DNA of 64,000 bases from Herpetosiphon aurantiacus DSM 785 (GTDB lineage Bacteria; Chloroflexota; Chloroflexia; Chloroflexales; Herpetosiphonaceae). Location of the stretch: positions 2,247,199-2,311,198 of the forward strand of contig CP000875.1 in the NCBI GenBank assembly GCA_000018565.1. The letters are read 5' to 3'. The notes under the pieces are model-generated. The model was not told where the DNA came from. It searched no databases and worked only from the letters and a program-made list of their open reading frames with translations. A program made the translations under genes and the position numbers. This document shows, in pieces, positions 44,747 to 54,247 of this stretch (its first letter is position 1; each line of letters starts with the position of its first letter).

Positions 44747-45640
44747 ATGGCAGTTAATCAGCTTTCACAACCCACAGCCCAAGAGGAGCTTCCGGTAGCG
44801 GAATCGCTGCTCAAGGTGTTTTGGCGGCGCTATCGCCGCAATGCTATGGCTTTGGTTGGCTTAGTTTTAGTCATTATCTTTGTCATCCTAGCCATTTTTG
44901 CCCCTTGGATTGCCCCATACCACTATAACGATCAGAATCTGGCTGCAACGTGGCAAAAGCCTTCCAGTACCTATTGGTTTGGAACTGATGATGTTGGCCG
45001 TGATCAATTGAGCCGGATTATTTATGCGGTGCGCACTGCGGCAATTGTTGGCTTGGGCACATCGATTCTATCCTTAATAATCGGGGCGGCGATTGGCTCG
45101 GTCTCAGGTATGCGCGGTGGCTTAACCGACACCTTTTTGATGCGCTTAGTTGAGATTTTCAATTCGTTTCCTTCGACCTTGTTGGCGATTATTTTGGCGA
45201 CGACGCTCGGCCAAAAAGTAACCACGATTGTGATTGCGTTGGCGATTACTAACTGGGCGGGCTATGCTCGGTTGATTCGTGGCCAAGTGCTTTCGTTGAA
45301 AAATCAGGAATATGTGCAGGCCGCCCGCACGCTGGGGGCGAGCGAATGGCACATCATTACCAAATATGTGTTGCCCAACATTCTTGGCCCAATCGCGGTG
45401 GCGCTGAGCTTTGGGATTCCCTATGCCATGGTTGCCGAGGCTGGGCTTTCGGTAATTGGGGTTGGGATTCGACCACCAGAGCCATCGTGGGGCAACTTGA
45501 TTAACTTGGGGATTAGCAAAATGCGCGGCTTCCCGCACTTAGCCGTTTGGCCAACCCTTTTGTTTAGCATCACGCTATTAGCCTTTACGTGGTTTGGCGA
45601 TGGCTTGCAAGAAATCTTCAACACGAAAGGGGAACGCTAA
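44747..45640 (+). CDS. DppC/OppC-type ABC permease
   Basis: A 297-residue permease with a cytoplasmic N-terminus, the first helix around 38-60 and the OppC-type N-terminal segment (FWRRYRRNAMALVGLVL). The HWFGTDDVGRD-type motif (YWFGTDDVGRD) and coupling helix EYVQAARTLGASEWHI are clear. AAGGAGAG precedes the ATG. Its stop overlaps the next start (TAATG), coupling it to the ATPase gene. Confidence 0.95.
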   Translation: MAVNQLSQPTAQEELPVAESLLKVFWRRYRRNAMALVGLVLVIIFVILAIFAPWIAPYHYNDQNLAATWQKPSSTYWFGTDDVGRDQLSRIIYAVRTAAIVGLGTSILSLIIGAAIGSVSGMRGGLTDTFLMRLVEIFNSFPSTLLAIILATTLGQKVTTIVIALAITNWAGYARLIRGQVLSLKNQEYVQAARTLGASEWHIITKYVLPNILGPIAVALSFGIPYAMVAEAGLSVIGVGIRPPEPSWGNLINLGISKMRGFPHLAVWPTLLFSITLLAFTWFGDGLQEIFNTKGER

Positions 45641-46683
45641 TGGGTGCGCCATTATTGGAAGTCAAGGATCTCAAAGTCGAGTTCAAGCGGCCTGGTGGCG
45701 TGGTGCATGCAGTCAACGGGGTTAATTTTACGCTTGAAGCTGGCCAAAGCCTCGGAATTGTCGGTGAATCTGGCTCGGGCAAGTCGGTGACGATGCTTTC
45801 GTTGCTTGGTTTGATTGGTCGGACTGGCCGCGTGGTTGGTGGTTCGGCGATGTTCAACGGGGTTGATTTGGTCAAAATGGCTCCGCGTGAGCTGCAAGAT
45901 GTGCGCGGTCGCGATATTGCGGTAATCTTTCAAGACCCAATGACCAGCCTCAACCCAATTATGAAAATTGGGGCGCAGATCACCGAAAGTATGCGCATGC
46001 GCAAAATTTACTCGGCAGCCGAAGCCAAAGAACGGGCAATTGAGTTGCTCGATCGGGTTGGGATTCCCCAGCCTGCCAAGCGGCTCAACGATTATCCCTA
46101 TCAATTTTCTGGTGGCATGCGCCAACGGGTGATGATTGCGCTGGCCTTAGCACTCAAGCCCAAATTGCTGATTGCCGATGAGCCAACCACCGCACTTGAC
46201 GTAACGGTGCAGGCTCAGGTGCTTGATTTGCTCGAATCGTTGCAGGACGAAACGGGTATGGCCATGATTATTATTACCCACGATTTGGGCGTGGCCACCA
46301 ACTACTGCGATAATTTGGCGGTGATGTATGCTGGCGAAATTGTCGAAATGACGACTGTTGATCGCTTGGTTGAGCACACATCGCATCCCTATGCTTTGGG
46401 TTTGCTCAACAGCACCATGGAGATTGGCCACGGCAAAACCGCCATCCAGCCAATTCCTGGTAACCCGCCAAGTGCCTTAAAAGTGCATAAAGCTTGCCCA
46501 TTTGCGCCGCGCTGCCGCTTCAAAAGCAGCGTTTGCCAAGAACGCAAGCCCGAATTAACTACGGTCGAACCCAATCACCTGGTGGCTTGTTTCCACGCCG
46601 ATGCTGTGGTCAAGGCTGCTCAACAAGGTGATGATGCAGCAGCGGAGGTAATGCTCAATGTCGCCCAACCAATCCACGCCTAA
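45640..46683 (+). CDS. DppD/OppD-type ABC ATPase
   Basis: A 347-residue ATPase starting at ATG 45640, preceded by AAAGGGGA and overlapping the permease stop. It has Walker A GESGSGKS, signature FSGGMRQR and Walker B LLIADEP. The C-terminal OppD-type cysteine cluster ([10 protein letters not shown]) probably binds an iron-sulfur cluster, as in the Opp/Dpp family. It forms a heterodimer with the next gene product, whose start lies 26 bases inside this gene. Confidence 0.95.
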   Translation: MGAPLLEVKDLKVEFKRPGGVVHAVNGVNFTLEAGQSLGIVGESGSGKSVTMLSLLGLIGRTGRVVGGSAMFNGVDLVKMAPRELQDVRGRDIAVIFQDPMTSLNPIMKIGAQITESMRMRKIYSAAEAKERAIELLDRVGIPQPAKRLNDYPYQFSGGMRQRVMIALALALKPKLLIADEPTTALDVTVQAQVLDLLESLQDETGMAMIIITHDLGVATNYCDNLAVMYAGEIVEMTTVDRLVEHTSHPYALGLLNSTMEIGHGKTAIQPIPGNPPSALKVHKACPFAPRCRFKSSVCQERKPELTTVEPNHLVACFHADAVVKAAQQGDDAAAEVMLNVAQPIHA

Positions 46684-47512
46684 TTCAGGCCAGCCCTTGC
46701 TCAAAGTCGAGGGCGTTTCCAAATATTTCATGCGCGATAAAAGCCGCTTTGCCGCTGTCGAAGATGTTTCGGTTACCCTCAATGCTGGCGAAACCTTGGG
46801 GATCGTCGGTGAATCGGGGTCGGGCAAATCGACACTTTCGCGCTGTATCATTCGCTTGTACGACCCCGAAAAAGGCCGAATTTTCTTCGATGGCATTGAT
46901 TTTACTGGGTTGTCCAACAAAGCTTTACGGCTCAAACGCCGCGATATCCAGATGATTTTCCAAGATCCGCTGGCGAGCCTCAACCCCATGATGACCGTGC
47001 ATAGTGCGATTGAAGATCCAATGTTGATTCACAATGTTGGCACGGCCCGCGAACGCACCAAGCGCGTCCATGAATTATTAGAGTTGGTTGGGCTTGATGT
47101 TGGTGCTGCCAATGCTTTTCCATTTGAATTTTCGGGCGGTCAGCAACAACGGATTGGCATTGCCCGCGCCTTGGCCTTGAATCCCAAATTGTTGATTTGC
47201 GATGAAGCCGTGAGTGCGCTTGATGTGTCGATTCAGGCGCAGATTTTGCGTTTGCTGCAAGATTTGCAAAAACAATTGGGCCTAGCCTATTTGTTTATTT
47301 CGCATAATTTGGCGGTTGTCGAGCATATGAGCGACCAAATTGCCGTCATGTACCATGGCAAAGTCGTCGAATATGATACGGTTGAGGAAATTTTCCGTGC
47401 TCCCAAGCAGGAATATACCCGTAATTTGATCGATAGTGTGCCGAAAATTCCCCGTTCCGATAGCTTGCGTTTCAAACGCCCGCGCCTGAACGAAGACGCA
47501 GCAGGAGCCTAA
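46658..47512 (+). CDS. DppF/OppF-type ABC ATPase
   Basis: A 284-residue ATPase, partner of the preceding one, with Walker [10 protein letters not shown], signature FSGGQQQR and Walker B LLICDEA (the usual Pro after Glu is Ala). The OppF-type C-terminal oligopeptide/dipeptide segment is short and without the Cys cluster. It overlaps the preceding gene by 26 bases and is the last transporter gene before a strong terminator. Confidence 0.94.
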   Translation: MSPNQSTPNSGQPLLKVEGVSKYFMRDKSRFAAVEDVSVTLNAGETLGIVGESGSGKSTLSRCIIRLYDPEKGRIFFDGIDFTGLSNKALRLKRRDIQMIFQDPLASLNPMMTVHSAIEDPMLIHNVGTARERTKRVHELLELVGLDVGAANAFPFEFSGGQQQRIGIARALALNPKLLICDEAVSALDVSIQAQILRLLQDLQKQLGLAYLFISHNLAVVEHMSDQIAVMYHGKVVEYDTVEEIFRAPKQEYTRNLIDSVPKIPRSDSLRFKRPRLNEDAAGA

Positions 47513-47526
47513 TTGATTAATTGAAC

Positions 47527-47557
47527 AAACACGAAGCCTTAGTTGCTTCGTGTTTTT
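47527..47557 (+). terminator. Rho-independent terminator of importer operon
   Basis: An 11-bp perfect stem (47527-47537 and 47545-47555) followed by a run of T, 14 bases after the last importer stop. The GH5 gene begins only 18 bases further on, so it needs read-through or a promoter within this short gap. Confidence 0.8.
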
Positions 47558-47574
47558 GTGTGTGAGGAATGATC

Positions 47575-48654
47575 ATGACAACGTTGTCGAACCCAAAAAC
47601 GGCGATTAGCGATACACGGTTTGCCAAGCTAGCCCGTGGCATTAATTTAAGCCATTGGTTTGCCCAAGATTATACCAACCAATATAGTTTGGAGCATTTG
47701 CGCACGTACAACACCGAGGCCGATATTGCGCTGCTAGCCAAGCTTGGTTGTAGCCATTTGCGCTTTACGCTCAACCCAGTTGTGCTGCTGAATGAGAGCA
47801 ATCCAACCGAGTTGAATCCTAGCTATTTGGCCGAAGTTGATCGGGTGATCGATTTGATGTTGGCCCATGATTTGGCGGTCATTGTCGATTTACACCCCGA
47901 AGACGATTTTAAGCAGCGTTTGTTTAGCTCGCCCAGCTTGGTCAAAATCTTTGCTAGTTTCTGGCAACGTTTGGCTGCTCACTTGGCTCAGCGTGATCCA
48001 GAAATGCTCTTTTTAGAGGTCTTGAACGAACCAGTCGTGACCGATGCTCAGCAATGGGCTTTTGTCCAAGCCGAATTATTGGCGGCGATGCGGGCTGGCG
48101 CACCCAACCATACCTTGATTGCAACTGGCCATAAATGGTCGAGCATTACCGAGTTGTTAGAGCTTGAGCCATTGGCTGATCCGAATATTATCTACAATTT
48201 CCACTGTTATGATCCGCATACTTTTACGCATCAGGCGGCAACCTGGGGCGCACCCTACTGGCCGTATCTCGAATATTTGCCCTATCCATCGAGTCCCGAA
48301 GCCTTAGCCCCGATTGTGGCGACGATTGATGACGACGTTGCGCGTGATGCTGCAATTAACTATGGCAACGAACGCTGGAACATTGATACGCTACGTGAGT
48401 GGATTGGCCAAGCGGCGGCATGGGCTGAGCAGCATCAAGTGCGTTTGACCTGCAACGAATTTGGGGTCTATCGCTTCAAAAGCAAGCCTGAAGATCGGGC
48501 GGCGTGGTTGCATGATCTGCGCAGCGTGCTTGAAGAATTTAATATTGGCTGGACGATGTGGGATTATGCAGGTGGATTTAGCGTGGTCAATCAACTGAGT
48601 GGTCAGCGTGAAATTGATGCGCTGACGGTCGAAGCCCTCGGTTTACAGCAATAA
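47575..48654 (+). CDS. GH5 family glycoside hydrolase, cytoplasmic
   Basis: A 359-residue TIM-barrel glycosidase of family GH5 (cellulase superfamily). The general acid/base is Glu152 in LEVLNEP and the nucleophile Glu295 in TCNEFG; ARGINLSHWF and NFHCYDPH are also typical. I start at ATG 47575, 7 bases after TGAGG, rather than the ATG six bases upstream. There is no signal peptide, so it should act on oligosaccharides inside the cell, most simply those brought in by the importer upstream. Beta-1,4-glucan or mannan oligosaccharides are likely; the exact linkage cannot be read from sequence. Confidence 0.9.
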   Translation: MTTLSNPKTAISDTRFAKLARGINLSHWFAQDYTNQYSLEHLRTYNTEADIALLAKLGCSHLRFTLNPVVLLNESNPTELNPSYLAEVDRVIDLMLAHDLAVIVDLHPEDDFKQRLFSSPSLVKIFASFWQRLAAHLAQRDPEMLFLEVLNEPVVTDAQQWAFVQAELLAAMRAGAPNHTLIATGHKWSSITELLELEPLADPNIIYNFHCYDPHTFTHQAATWGAPYWPYLEYLPYPSSPEALAPIVATIDDDVARDAAINYGNERWNIDTLREWIGQAAAWAEQHQVRLTCNEFGVYRFKSKPEDRAAWLHDLRSVLEEFNIGWTMWDYAGGFSVVNQLSGQREIDALTVEALGLQQ

Positions 48655-48658
48655 TTTA

Positions 48659-48695
48659 ATCAAGCCGTAGCACAATCAACATGCTACGGCTTGAT
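48659..48695. terminator. bidirectional terminator between GH5 and STAS genes
   Basis: A perfect 14-bp inverted repeat (48659-48672 and 48682-48695, 9-base loop) in the 44 bases between two convergent stops. Confidence 0.85.
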
Positions 48696-48698
48696 CAT

Positions 48699-50768
48699 TT
48701 AAACCATTGCCATTTGTTGAATCGCAGTGCGCAAATTGGGGTAGGTAACCAGGGTATTGAGGTTAATCCCCAAACTGACGATGCTTTGGGCGATATCGGG
48801 GCGCACCCCAACCAAGGCTACCTTTGCTCCCAGCAACATCGCCGCCCGAGCAATTTGCATGAGTGAGCTAGCAACGTGAGTATCGACCATCGAAACCCCG
48901 GTAATATCGAGCAGCACCCGACTAGCCTGTTGTTCGTTGATACCATTCAGCACGGTTTCAGTGATTTGCTGAGCACGCTCGGTGTTGATGCTGCCAATTA
49001 AAGGAATTAACAATACACCTGGTAATAGAGGAATTAATGGGCAACCAAGCTCTAAAATTGTTTTGGATAACGCATGTTCACGATCAACTGCTCCGCGCAA
49101 AACCTCGCGTTCAGCGTCAAGCGTTGACTCAAGCGCTTCATGTTCGAGCGAACTGCCCAAAATCGAAGCCCAAATATACAAACTATTAATATCAGCGATT
49201 GTTTTTTGGACATCAGCATGGCCAAAAGCCAAAATACCCCAATCGTGGCTGGCAGTGACGATCGGCACACAGGCAACATAGCCGCTGCTATTCAATTGGC
49301 GAGCTTGCTCGAGAAATTCGGCTGGCGGAAACTCGCTGCCGTGACAATGGCTGCCTGCTTTGATGGTTGACGAGCCATCTTTGCTATAAATGCTGGCAAG
49401 CCGTAAAAAACCTGGTTTCTGCTCATCCCATAGCGCTAGACAAGCGATCGAAACCGGCAAGCGCTGCATCCACGCTAATTTGCCAGTTTGTTGTTTTTGA
49501 TTTGAAACGAGGAGCATGCTCAGCTCATGATTGGCAGCGAGCAACCGATCAAGCCCAGTAATTTCGTTCCGTTGTAGCTCAAGCACGGTATGCAGCAAGC
49601 TTGTATGGGCGGTGGCCAAGAAGCCATTAATCTGATCGGCAGGCAGATCGATTTGAGCTAATTGTTGATTAGCGGCAGTAGCAAACACCTGATACAGCAC
49701 CGAAAGCGTATCCGATTTGGAGCTAACCGTGATAATTGCATACCATGCCGCCAAATAATCGACCTCAACGTTTTGGGCCTCAACCTTAGCCTGAAGTGCC
49801 TGAATCAGGCTGCGAATCCCTTGGTTGCTCTCGTTGAGACTGAGATTGGGATCGATTGGCACAGGATAATAGATCACTTGCTGCATACGTTGGGCTAATT
49901 GATCGGCCCAATGTTGCTGTTTGGGCGCAACTGTACTGGTCTTAATTCCGGTATAAACATCTTTACAGCCACACGATTGCCGCCAAATGGGGATGGTTGG
50001 CACATAGATTGGGGCGTTTGAAACCGGTTTACCTGCGATCAGCTCAATAACAGTATCGGCGGCGATGCTGCCAAGCAATTGGGGTTGTTGACGCACGGTG
50101 GTTAATGGTGGGTTGGCATGTTGGGCAATAGTGGCATCATCAAAGCCCACAACTGCCATATCGTGTGGCACTCGATAACCCTTAGTTTCCAAGGCCATCA
50201 TTACCCCAACTGCTTGTTGATCGTTGGCGGCGACCACGGCACTAAAATTTAACCCATTGGCAATCAGCGGGTAGAAGGCATGTTCGGTGCGACCCTCGGT
50301 ATAATCGCCAACATCGACCACCCAAGCCGGGTTAGGCGTGATGCTATGTTCGTTGAGCACATCGCAATATACCGTGTAGCGATCGCGCATATCGCTATTA
50401 TTAAAATTGCCAACGAAGGCGATTTTGCTATGACCATGCTCGATCAGGTGTTCGACCATCGCCCGGGCACTTTGGTTGTTATCGGGCATGACCAGCGGAA
50501 AGCGCTCGCCAGCATTGGGGGCACTAATGACGACGGCTGGCATGTTGGTCGCTAATTCATTTAACCCAGTCGGATCGATAATCACAATCCAAGCTTTGAT
50601 ATGCTGTTTGGCCAGTTGGTTGTTGATCAGATGTTGGGGAGCACCTTGCACCGCAATCAAATCGTATTGATGCTTGCGTAAGCTTTGCAAAATGCCTTCC
50701 ATAACGCCTGTCATAAATTCGCCGGCGAGTGATGGTGCAATGAAACCAATTGCCTGCCTGCTAGCCAT
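48699..50768 (-). CDS. LacI-type ligand-binding domain fused to STAS signalling domain
   Basis: A 689-residue protein starting at ATG 50768, with GGAG 7 bases upstream. Residues about 5-270 form a periplasmic-binding-protein-like sensor as in LacI/PurR regulators (AIGFIAPSLAGEFM, VVAANDQQAVGVMMAL, VVGFDD, PPLTTVRQQ), but the LacI DNA-binding HTH is absent and there is no signal peptide. A helical middle and a possible GAF-like region (about 400-550) follow. The C-terminal STAS domain (about 575-689) is RsbR-like (LLDITGVSMVDTHVAS, GVRPDIAQSIV) and keeps a Thr at the position phosphorylated in RsbR. The layout suggests a cytoplasmic small-molecule, perhaps sugar, sensor feeding a stressosome-type partner switch. 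It is convergent with the GH5/importer locus. Confidence 0.88.
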   Translation of the reverse strand: MASRQAIGFIAPSLAGEFMTGVMEGILQSLRKHQYDLIAVQGAPQHLINNQLAKQHIKAWIVIIDPTGLNELATNMPAVVISAPNAGERFPLVMPDNNQSARAMVEHLIEHGHSKIAFVGNFNNSDMRDRYTVYCDVLNEHSITPNPAWVVDVGDYTEGRTEHAFYPLIANGLNFSAVVAANDQQAVGVMMALETKGYRVPHDMAVVGFDDATIAQHANPPLTTVRQQPQLLGSIAADTVIELIAGKPVSNAPIYVPTIPIWRQSCGCKDVYTGIKTSTVAPKQQHWADQLAQRMQQVIYYPVPIDPNLSLNESNQGIRSLIQALQAKVEAQNVEVDYLAAWYAIITVSSKSDTLSVLYQVFATAANQQLAQIDLPADQINGFLATAHTSLLHTVLELQRNEITGLDRLLAANHELSMLLVSNQKQQTGKLAWMQRLPVSIACLALWDEQKPGFLRLASIYSKDGSSTIKAGSHCHGSEFPPAEFLEQARQLNSSGYVACVPIVTASHDWGILAFGHADVQKTIADINSLYIWASILGSSLEHEALESTLDAEREVLRGAVDREHALSKTILELGCPLIPLLPGVLLIPLIGSINTERAQQITETVLNGINEQQASRVLLDITGVSMVDTHVASSLMQIARAAMLLGAKVALVGVRPDIAQSIVSLGINLNTLVTYPNLRTAIQQMAMV

Positions 50769-51065
50769 ATGCAAACTCCTCGAAAAACAACAGCAACCTA
50801 GCCGAAACTAGCTATCTAGCTGAGTATGGCACTAATTATTGGCCCTGACAAGGGGATTCTCTGGCAAAATCTGGGCTAATTGTCTGTATTTGTACTATGC
50901 CTGTTCTTGTTTGGCGTGGCAATGGGTATTCAGTCGCCAAGCTTGTAGGTTTAATGGTGTATTTGCTGGGGCGCTTTCATGCGCTTACTCCCTAGCTTTA
51001 CAAGGAGCAGTCCCACAGGTTGATCAACGAAACCCTTCGCAAAATTAACGCTTTCGAGTATCATG

Positions 51066-51092
51066 AGATCGAGTGCTAAACCCACTCGATCT
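51066..51092 (+). promoter_or_regulatory. hairpin in prfB leader
   Basis: A perfect 10-bp stem (51066-51075 and 51083-51092, 7-base loop), followed by a T-rich stretch and then the prfB start 31 bases further on. It may be an attenuator or the terminator of a short leader. The surrounding gap 50769-51123 shows no gene I can support. Confidence 0.4.
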
Positions 51093-51123
51093 TGTGTTTA
51101 ACTACCTAGAGGAACTACCGTTC

Positions 51124-52237
51124 ATGACAGAGTTTATTGATCTTCGGGCGGCCCTAAACTCGTTGCAAGCGCGATTCGATGCGCTAAGGGGGCGGCTTTG
51201 ACTGGGCTGCCAAACAAGCCGAATTGCATGACTTAGAACATCAGGCTGCCGAACCAAGCTTGTGGGATAATCCACAACAGGCCCAAAGTATTTTGCAACG
51301 ACTCGCTCGCATGCAAGAAGAATTGAAAATGTGGGATAGTTTAGCCGTCGATTTGGCAACCCTGCGCGATCTGTTGCAACTTTCGGCTGATGATGCTGAT
51401 TCGCTCAGCCAAATTGAGCGTGAGGTCAACGGCTTGACCAAATCGGTCGATCAGCTTGAATTGAGCATTTTGCTGGGCGAAAAATACGATAGCACCAATG
51501 CTTTTATCTCGATTCAATCGGGCGCTGGCGGAGTCGAATCACAGGATTGGGCGCAGATGTTGTTGCGTATGTATAGCCGTTGGGGCGAAAGCCAGGGTTT
51601 TCGTACCACGATTGTCGATATGATGGACGGCGAAGAGGCAGGCATTAAAAGTGCTACCTTAGAATTGCGCGGCCCCTATGCTTATGGCTATGCCAAGGCC
51701 GAGGCTGGCATTCATCGTTTAGTTCGGCTTTCGCCTTTCGATGCCAACCATCGTCGCCATACCTCGTTTGCCCGGGTTGAGGTGTTGCCCGAAGTCGATG
51801 ATGCCGCCGAAGTCAAAATTAATCCTGAAGATCTGCGGGTTGATGTCTATCGGGCTGGTGGCCATGGTGGGCAAGGTGTTAATACAACTGACTCAGCGGT
51901 GCGTTTGGTTTATCGTGGTGGCACGCCCGATGAAATTATCGTAACCTGTCAAAATGAACGTTCGCAATTGCAAAATAAAGAAACCGCGATGAATGTGTTG
52001 CGGGCGCGTTTGTTGGAACGTGAGCTAGCCCGCCAAGTTGCTGAACGTGCCAAACTCAAGGGCGAACATCGCGATGCCGCTTGGGGCAATCAAATTCGTT
52101 CGTATGTGCTTGACGATCGGCGAGTTAAAGATCATCGGACCAACGTCGAAACATCGAATACCCAAGCAGTGCTCGATGGCGAGATTGATTTATTTATCGA
52201 TGCCTTCTTGCGCTGGAGAACCGAAGGCACAGAGTAG
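51124..52237 (+). CDS. prfB: peptide chain release factor 2, programmed +1 frameshift
   Basis: Release factor 2, which recognises UGA and UAA. The ATG at 51124 opens a 25-codon frame that ends at an in-frame TGA (51199-51201); a +1 shift at CTT|T continues the protein to 52237, giving about 370 residues in total. The GGQ motif is in GGHGGQGVN and the anticodon-like region lies in the preceding domain 2. The shift site has the classic internal Shine-Dalgarno AGGGGG followed by CTTTGAC. When RF2 is scarce the UGA is read slowly and the shift is favoured, so RF2 limits its own synthesis. The interruption is therefore functional and not a broken gene. Confidence 0.96.
51184..51202 (+). promoter_or_regulatory. 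prfB: prfB programmed +1 frameshift site
   Basis: Codons CTA AGG GGG CGG CTT TGA C. The AGGGGG acts as an internal Shine-Dalgarno element just upstream of the CTT slip codon and the in-frame UGA; the ribosome moves forward one base and reads GAC next. Confidence 0.95.
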
Positions 52238-52247
52238 TGAGGTTTAT

Positions 52248-53561
52248 ATGCGACGAGTAGTGTTGTGGATGCTAGCATGTTTGTTTGTGCTGGGGTTTCA
52301 GGCTACGGCTCAGGCGGCTGAGCCAGCCAAAATCTCGCGTAACCAAGCAACAAGCAGCTTTGGCGAAAATGTGGTTTTTGAGCTTGAAGCTGAATCAAGT
52401 TCGCCAATTCGCGAAGTGACGTTTTTATATGCCTTGGGTGTGCAGCCAGGCGATGTGCCAGCTTACACCGAGGCCGAGGCCAAATGGCAACCTGGTAGCT
52501 CGATTGAGGCCAGTTTTACCCGCGATACCAGCATTGAATTTTTGCCAGTTGGCGTGACGGTGCGCTATAAATGGCAGCTGGTTGCCGAAGATGGCACGAT
52601 TACTGAAACACCTGAGCAATCAGTCCAATATCAAGATACCCGTTTCAATTGGCAAGAAAAAAGCTCACGTGGGATCACTGTGCGCTGGTATGATGGCGAT
52701 GAGCAATGGGGACAAGATTTGCTCGATAGCGCACTTGGTGGGCTTGATCGGCTTGAGCAGCGGATTGGCGGTTCGGTCGAAGATCCCATGACGATCTCGA
52801 TTTATAGCAATACCCGCGATATGCGCGGCGCTTTGCCACCCAACTCAGCCGATTGGATTGGCGGTCAAGCACGGCCTGACCTTGGCTTGATTATTGGGTC
52901 GATTGATGCTGGCGATGACGCTGAATTAGGTCGTTTAGTGCCGCATGAATTAAGCCATTTGGTGCTGCATCAAGCAACCAACAATAATTATGGTGGTATG
53001 CCAGTTTGGTTCGATGAAGGTTTGGCGGTTGCCAACCAAGATTCGCCCGACGCTGGCTTTAAGCAAATGGTTGAGCGGGCTGCCGAAAATGGCGAGTTGA
53101 TTCCGTTACGTGCTTTGGCCTCGAATTTTCCTTCCGACCCTGAAAAAGCCCTGCTTTCGTATGCCCAAAGCGAAAGTGTGGTGCGTTACATCGAATCAAC
53201 TTATGGCATCGAGGCGATTACCAAACTCGTCGCTCAATTTAAAAGTGGCGTAACCGATGATGTGGCGGTGCAAACTGTCTTGAATCGTAGCCTTGATACC
53301 TTGGATAGCGAATGGCGCAGCACCTTGCCTGAAGCGCAAGGCTCTGGCCCAGCCCAAATCTTGCCCGACGATACCGCTCCAGCTGATCGATTTAGCGAAC
53401 AACCACGATCCTCAGCTCCTAGCAACCCAAGCGCACCCAATAGTCCAGCGGCAACCCCATCAGTGCCCTTGTGGATTTGGCTAGCAGGGATTGGGGGCTT
53501 GCTCTTGATCGTTTTTGGTACGATTTGGATTATTCGCAGCAGTCGCCAACCACGCTACTAA
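52248..53561 (+). CDS. peptidase MA-like metalloprotease, secreted and membrane-anchored
   Basis: A 437-residue protein starting at ATG 52248, just after prfB; in-frame sequence extends back into prfB but is only read-through of that gene's other frame. An N-terminal signal peptide ends near Ala-Gln-Ala-Ala (about 20-24). The gluzincin motif HELSH (233-237) and downstream Glu257 (FDEG) match the peptidase-MA family. An Ig-like N-terminal part (about 30-150) and a Pro/Ser linker precede a C-terminal membrane helix (about 407-430) and a short basic tail. The protease domain should lie outside the cell, held to the membrane. Substrate unknown. It may be co-transcribed with prfB (10-base gap). 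Confidence 0.88.
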   Translation: MRRVVLWMLACLFVLGFQATAQAAEPAKISRNQATSSFGENVVFELEAESSSPIREVTFLYALGVQPGDVPAYTEAEAKWQPGSSIEASFTRDTSIEFLPVGVTVRYKWQLVAEDGTITETPEQSVQYQDTRFNWQEKSSRGITVRWYDGDEQWGQDLLDSALGGLDRLEQRIGGSVEDPMTISIYSNTRDMRGALPPNSADWIGGQARPDLGLIIGSIDAGDDAELGRLVPHELSHLVLHQATNNNYGGMPVWFDEGLAVANQDSPDAGFKQMVERAAENGELIPLRALASNFPSDPEKALLSYAQSESVVRYIESTYGIEAITKLVAQFKSGVTDDVAVQTVLNRSLDTLDSEWRSTLPEAQGSGPAQILPDDTAPADRFSEQPRSSAPSNPSAPNSPAATPSVPLWIWLAGIGGLLLIVFGTIWIIRSSRQPRY

Positions 53562-53679
53562 AGCTGGATTTGGCTGATTCTAACGCAGCAACCCGCCTGT
53601 ATGATTGTGCTTGCAATCGGGCGGGTTTGTTTATAATTTGGTGAGTTGTCCTTATTCAAACTAGTGGAGGTTCATTGCA

Positions 53680-54222
53680 ATGCCCCGATTAAAACCACTT
53701 GCGCCTAACGAAGTTGATCCTGAATCGCTGAAAGTATTCGAGGGCTTTTTTGCCAAGCGCGGCAATGTGCCAAATATGTTTCGCACGTTTGCTCGCCGCC
53801 CTGAAATGATGATCGCCGCCAGCAATTTAATGAGTGCTGTATTGAGCACTGGTACGCTCGATTTACGCCTAAAAGAGATGGTGGTGGTACGCACATCGCA
53901 ATTAAACGAATGCTCCTATTGTTTAACCTCGCACTCGACGATTTTGCGCAACCTTGGGCTTTTGCAAGAAAATATTGATGCCTTGCAATCGCCCGATGAT
54001 CCACGTTGGACTGAGCGCGAACGGGTGGCTTTGCGCTATGCCGAACAAGTAACCTTGAATGCCAAAGGCATCAGCGATGAACTATGGTCGAGTTTGCGTG
54101 AGCATTTTGATGAAGGCGAAATTGTGGAATTAACCGCCACGACCAGCCTTTTTTCGATGTTTAATCGCTTCAACGATGCCTTGGATATGGCGATTACTGA
54201 GCCAGGTTGGCCGGAAGCATAA
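53680..54222 (+). CDS. AhpD-like / carboxymuconolactone decarboxylase family peroxidase-related protein
   Basis: A 180-residue helical protein of the AhpD/CMD superfamily. The redox motif is Cys78-x-x-Cys81 with His85 (ECSYCLTSH), as in alkylhydroperoxidase-like and peroxidase-related proteins, which reduce peroxides with an external thiol donor. Length and the N-terminal PNMFRTFARRP segment fit the peroxidase-related subgroup. It is followed after 25 bases by a dehydrogenase gene, so the two may form an operon, although no shared pathway is evident. Confidence 0.88.
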   Translation: MPRLKPLAPNEVDPESLKVFEGFFAKRGNVPNMFRTFARRPEMMIAASNLMSAVLSTGTLDLRLKEMVVVRTSQLNECSYCLTSHSTILRNLGLLQENIDALQSPDDPRWTERERVALRYAEQVTLNAKGISDELWSSLREHFDEGEIVELTATTSLFSMFNRFNDALDMAITEPGWPEA

Positions 54223-54247
54223 TTGGCTTGGGTATTGAGGAATAATC

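Noticed and set aside
51124-51223. prfB as a frameshifted pseudogene
   Set aside because: The interruption is exactly the AGGGGG-CTT-TGA-C programmed shift site of release factor 2.
52038-52247. An N-terminal extension of the peptidase-MA protein into prfB
   Set aside because: It overlaps prfB coding sequence in another frame; ATG 52248 gives a proper signal peptide.
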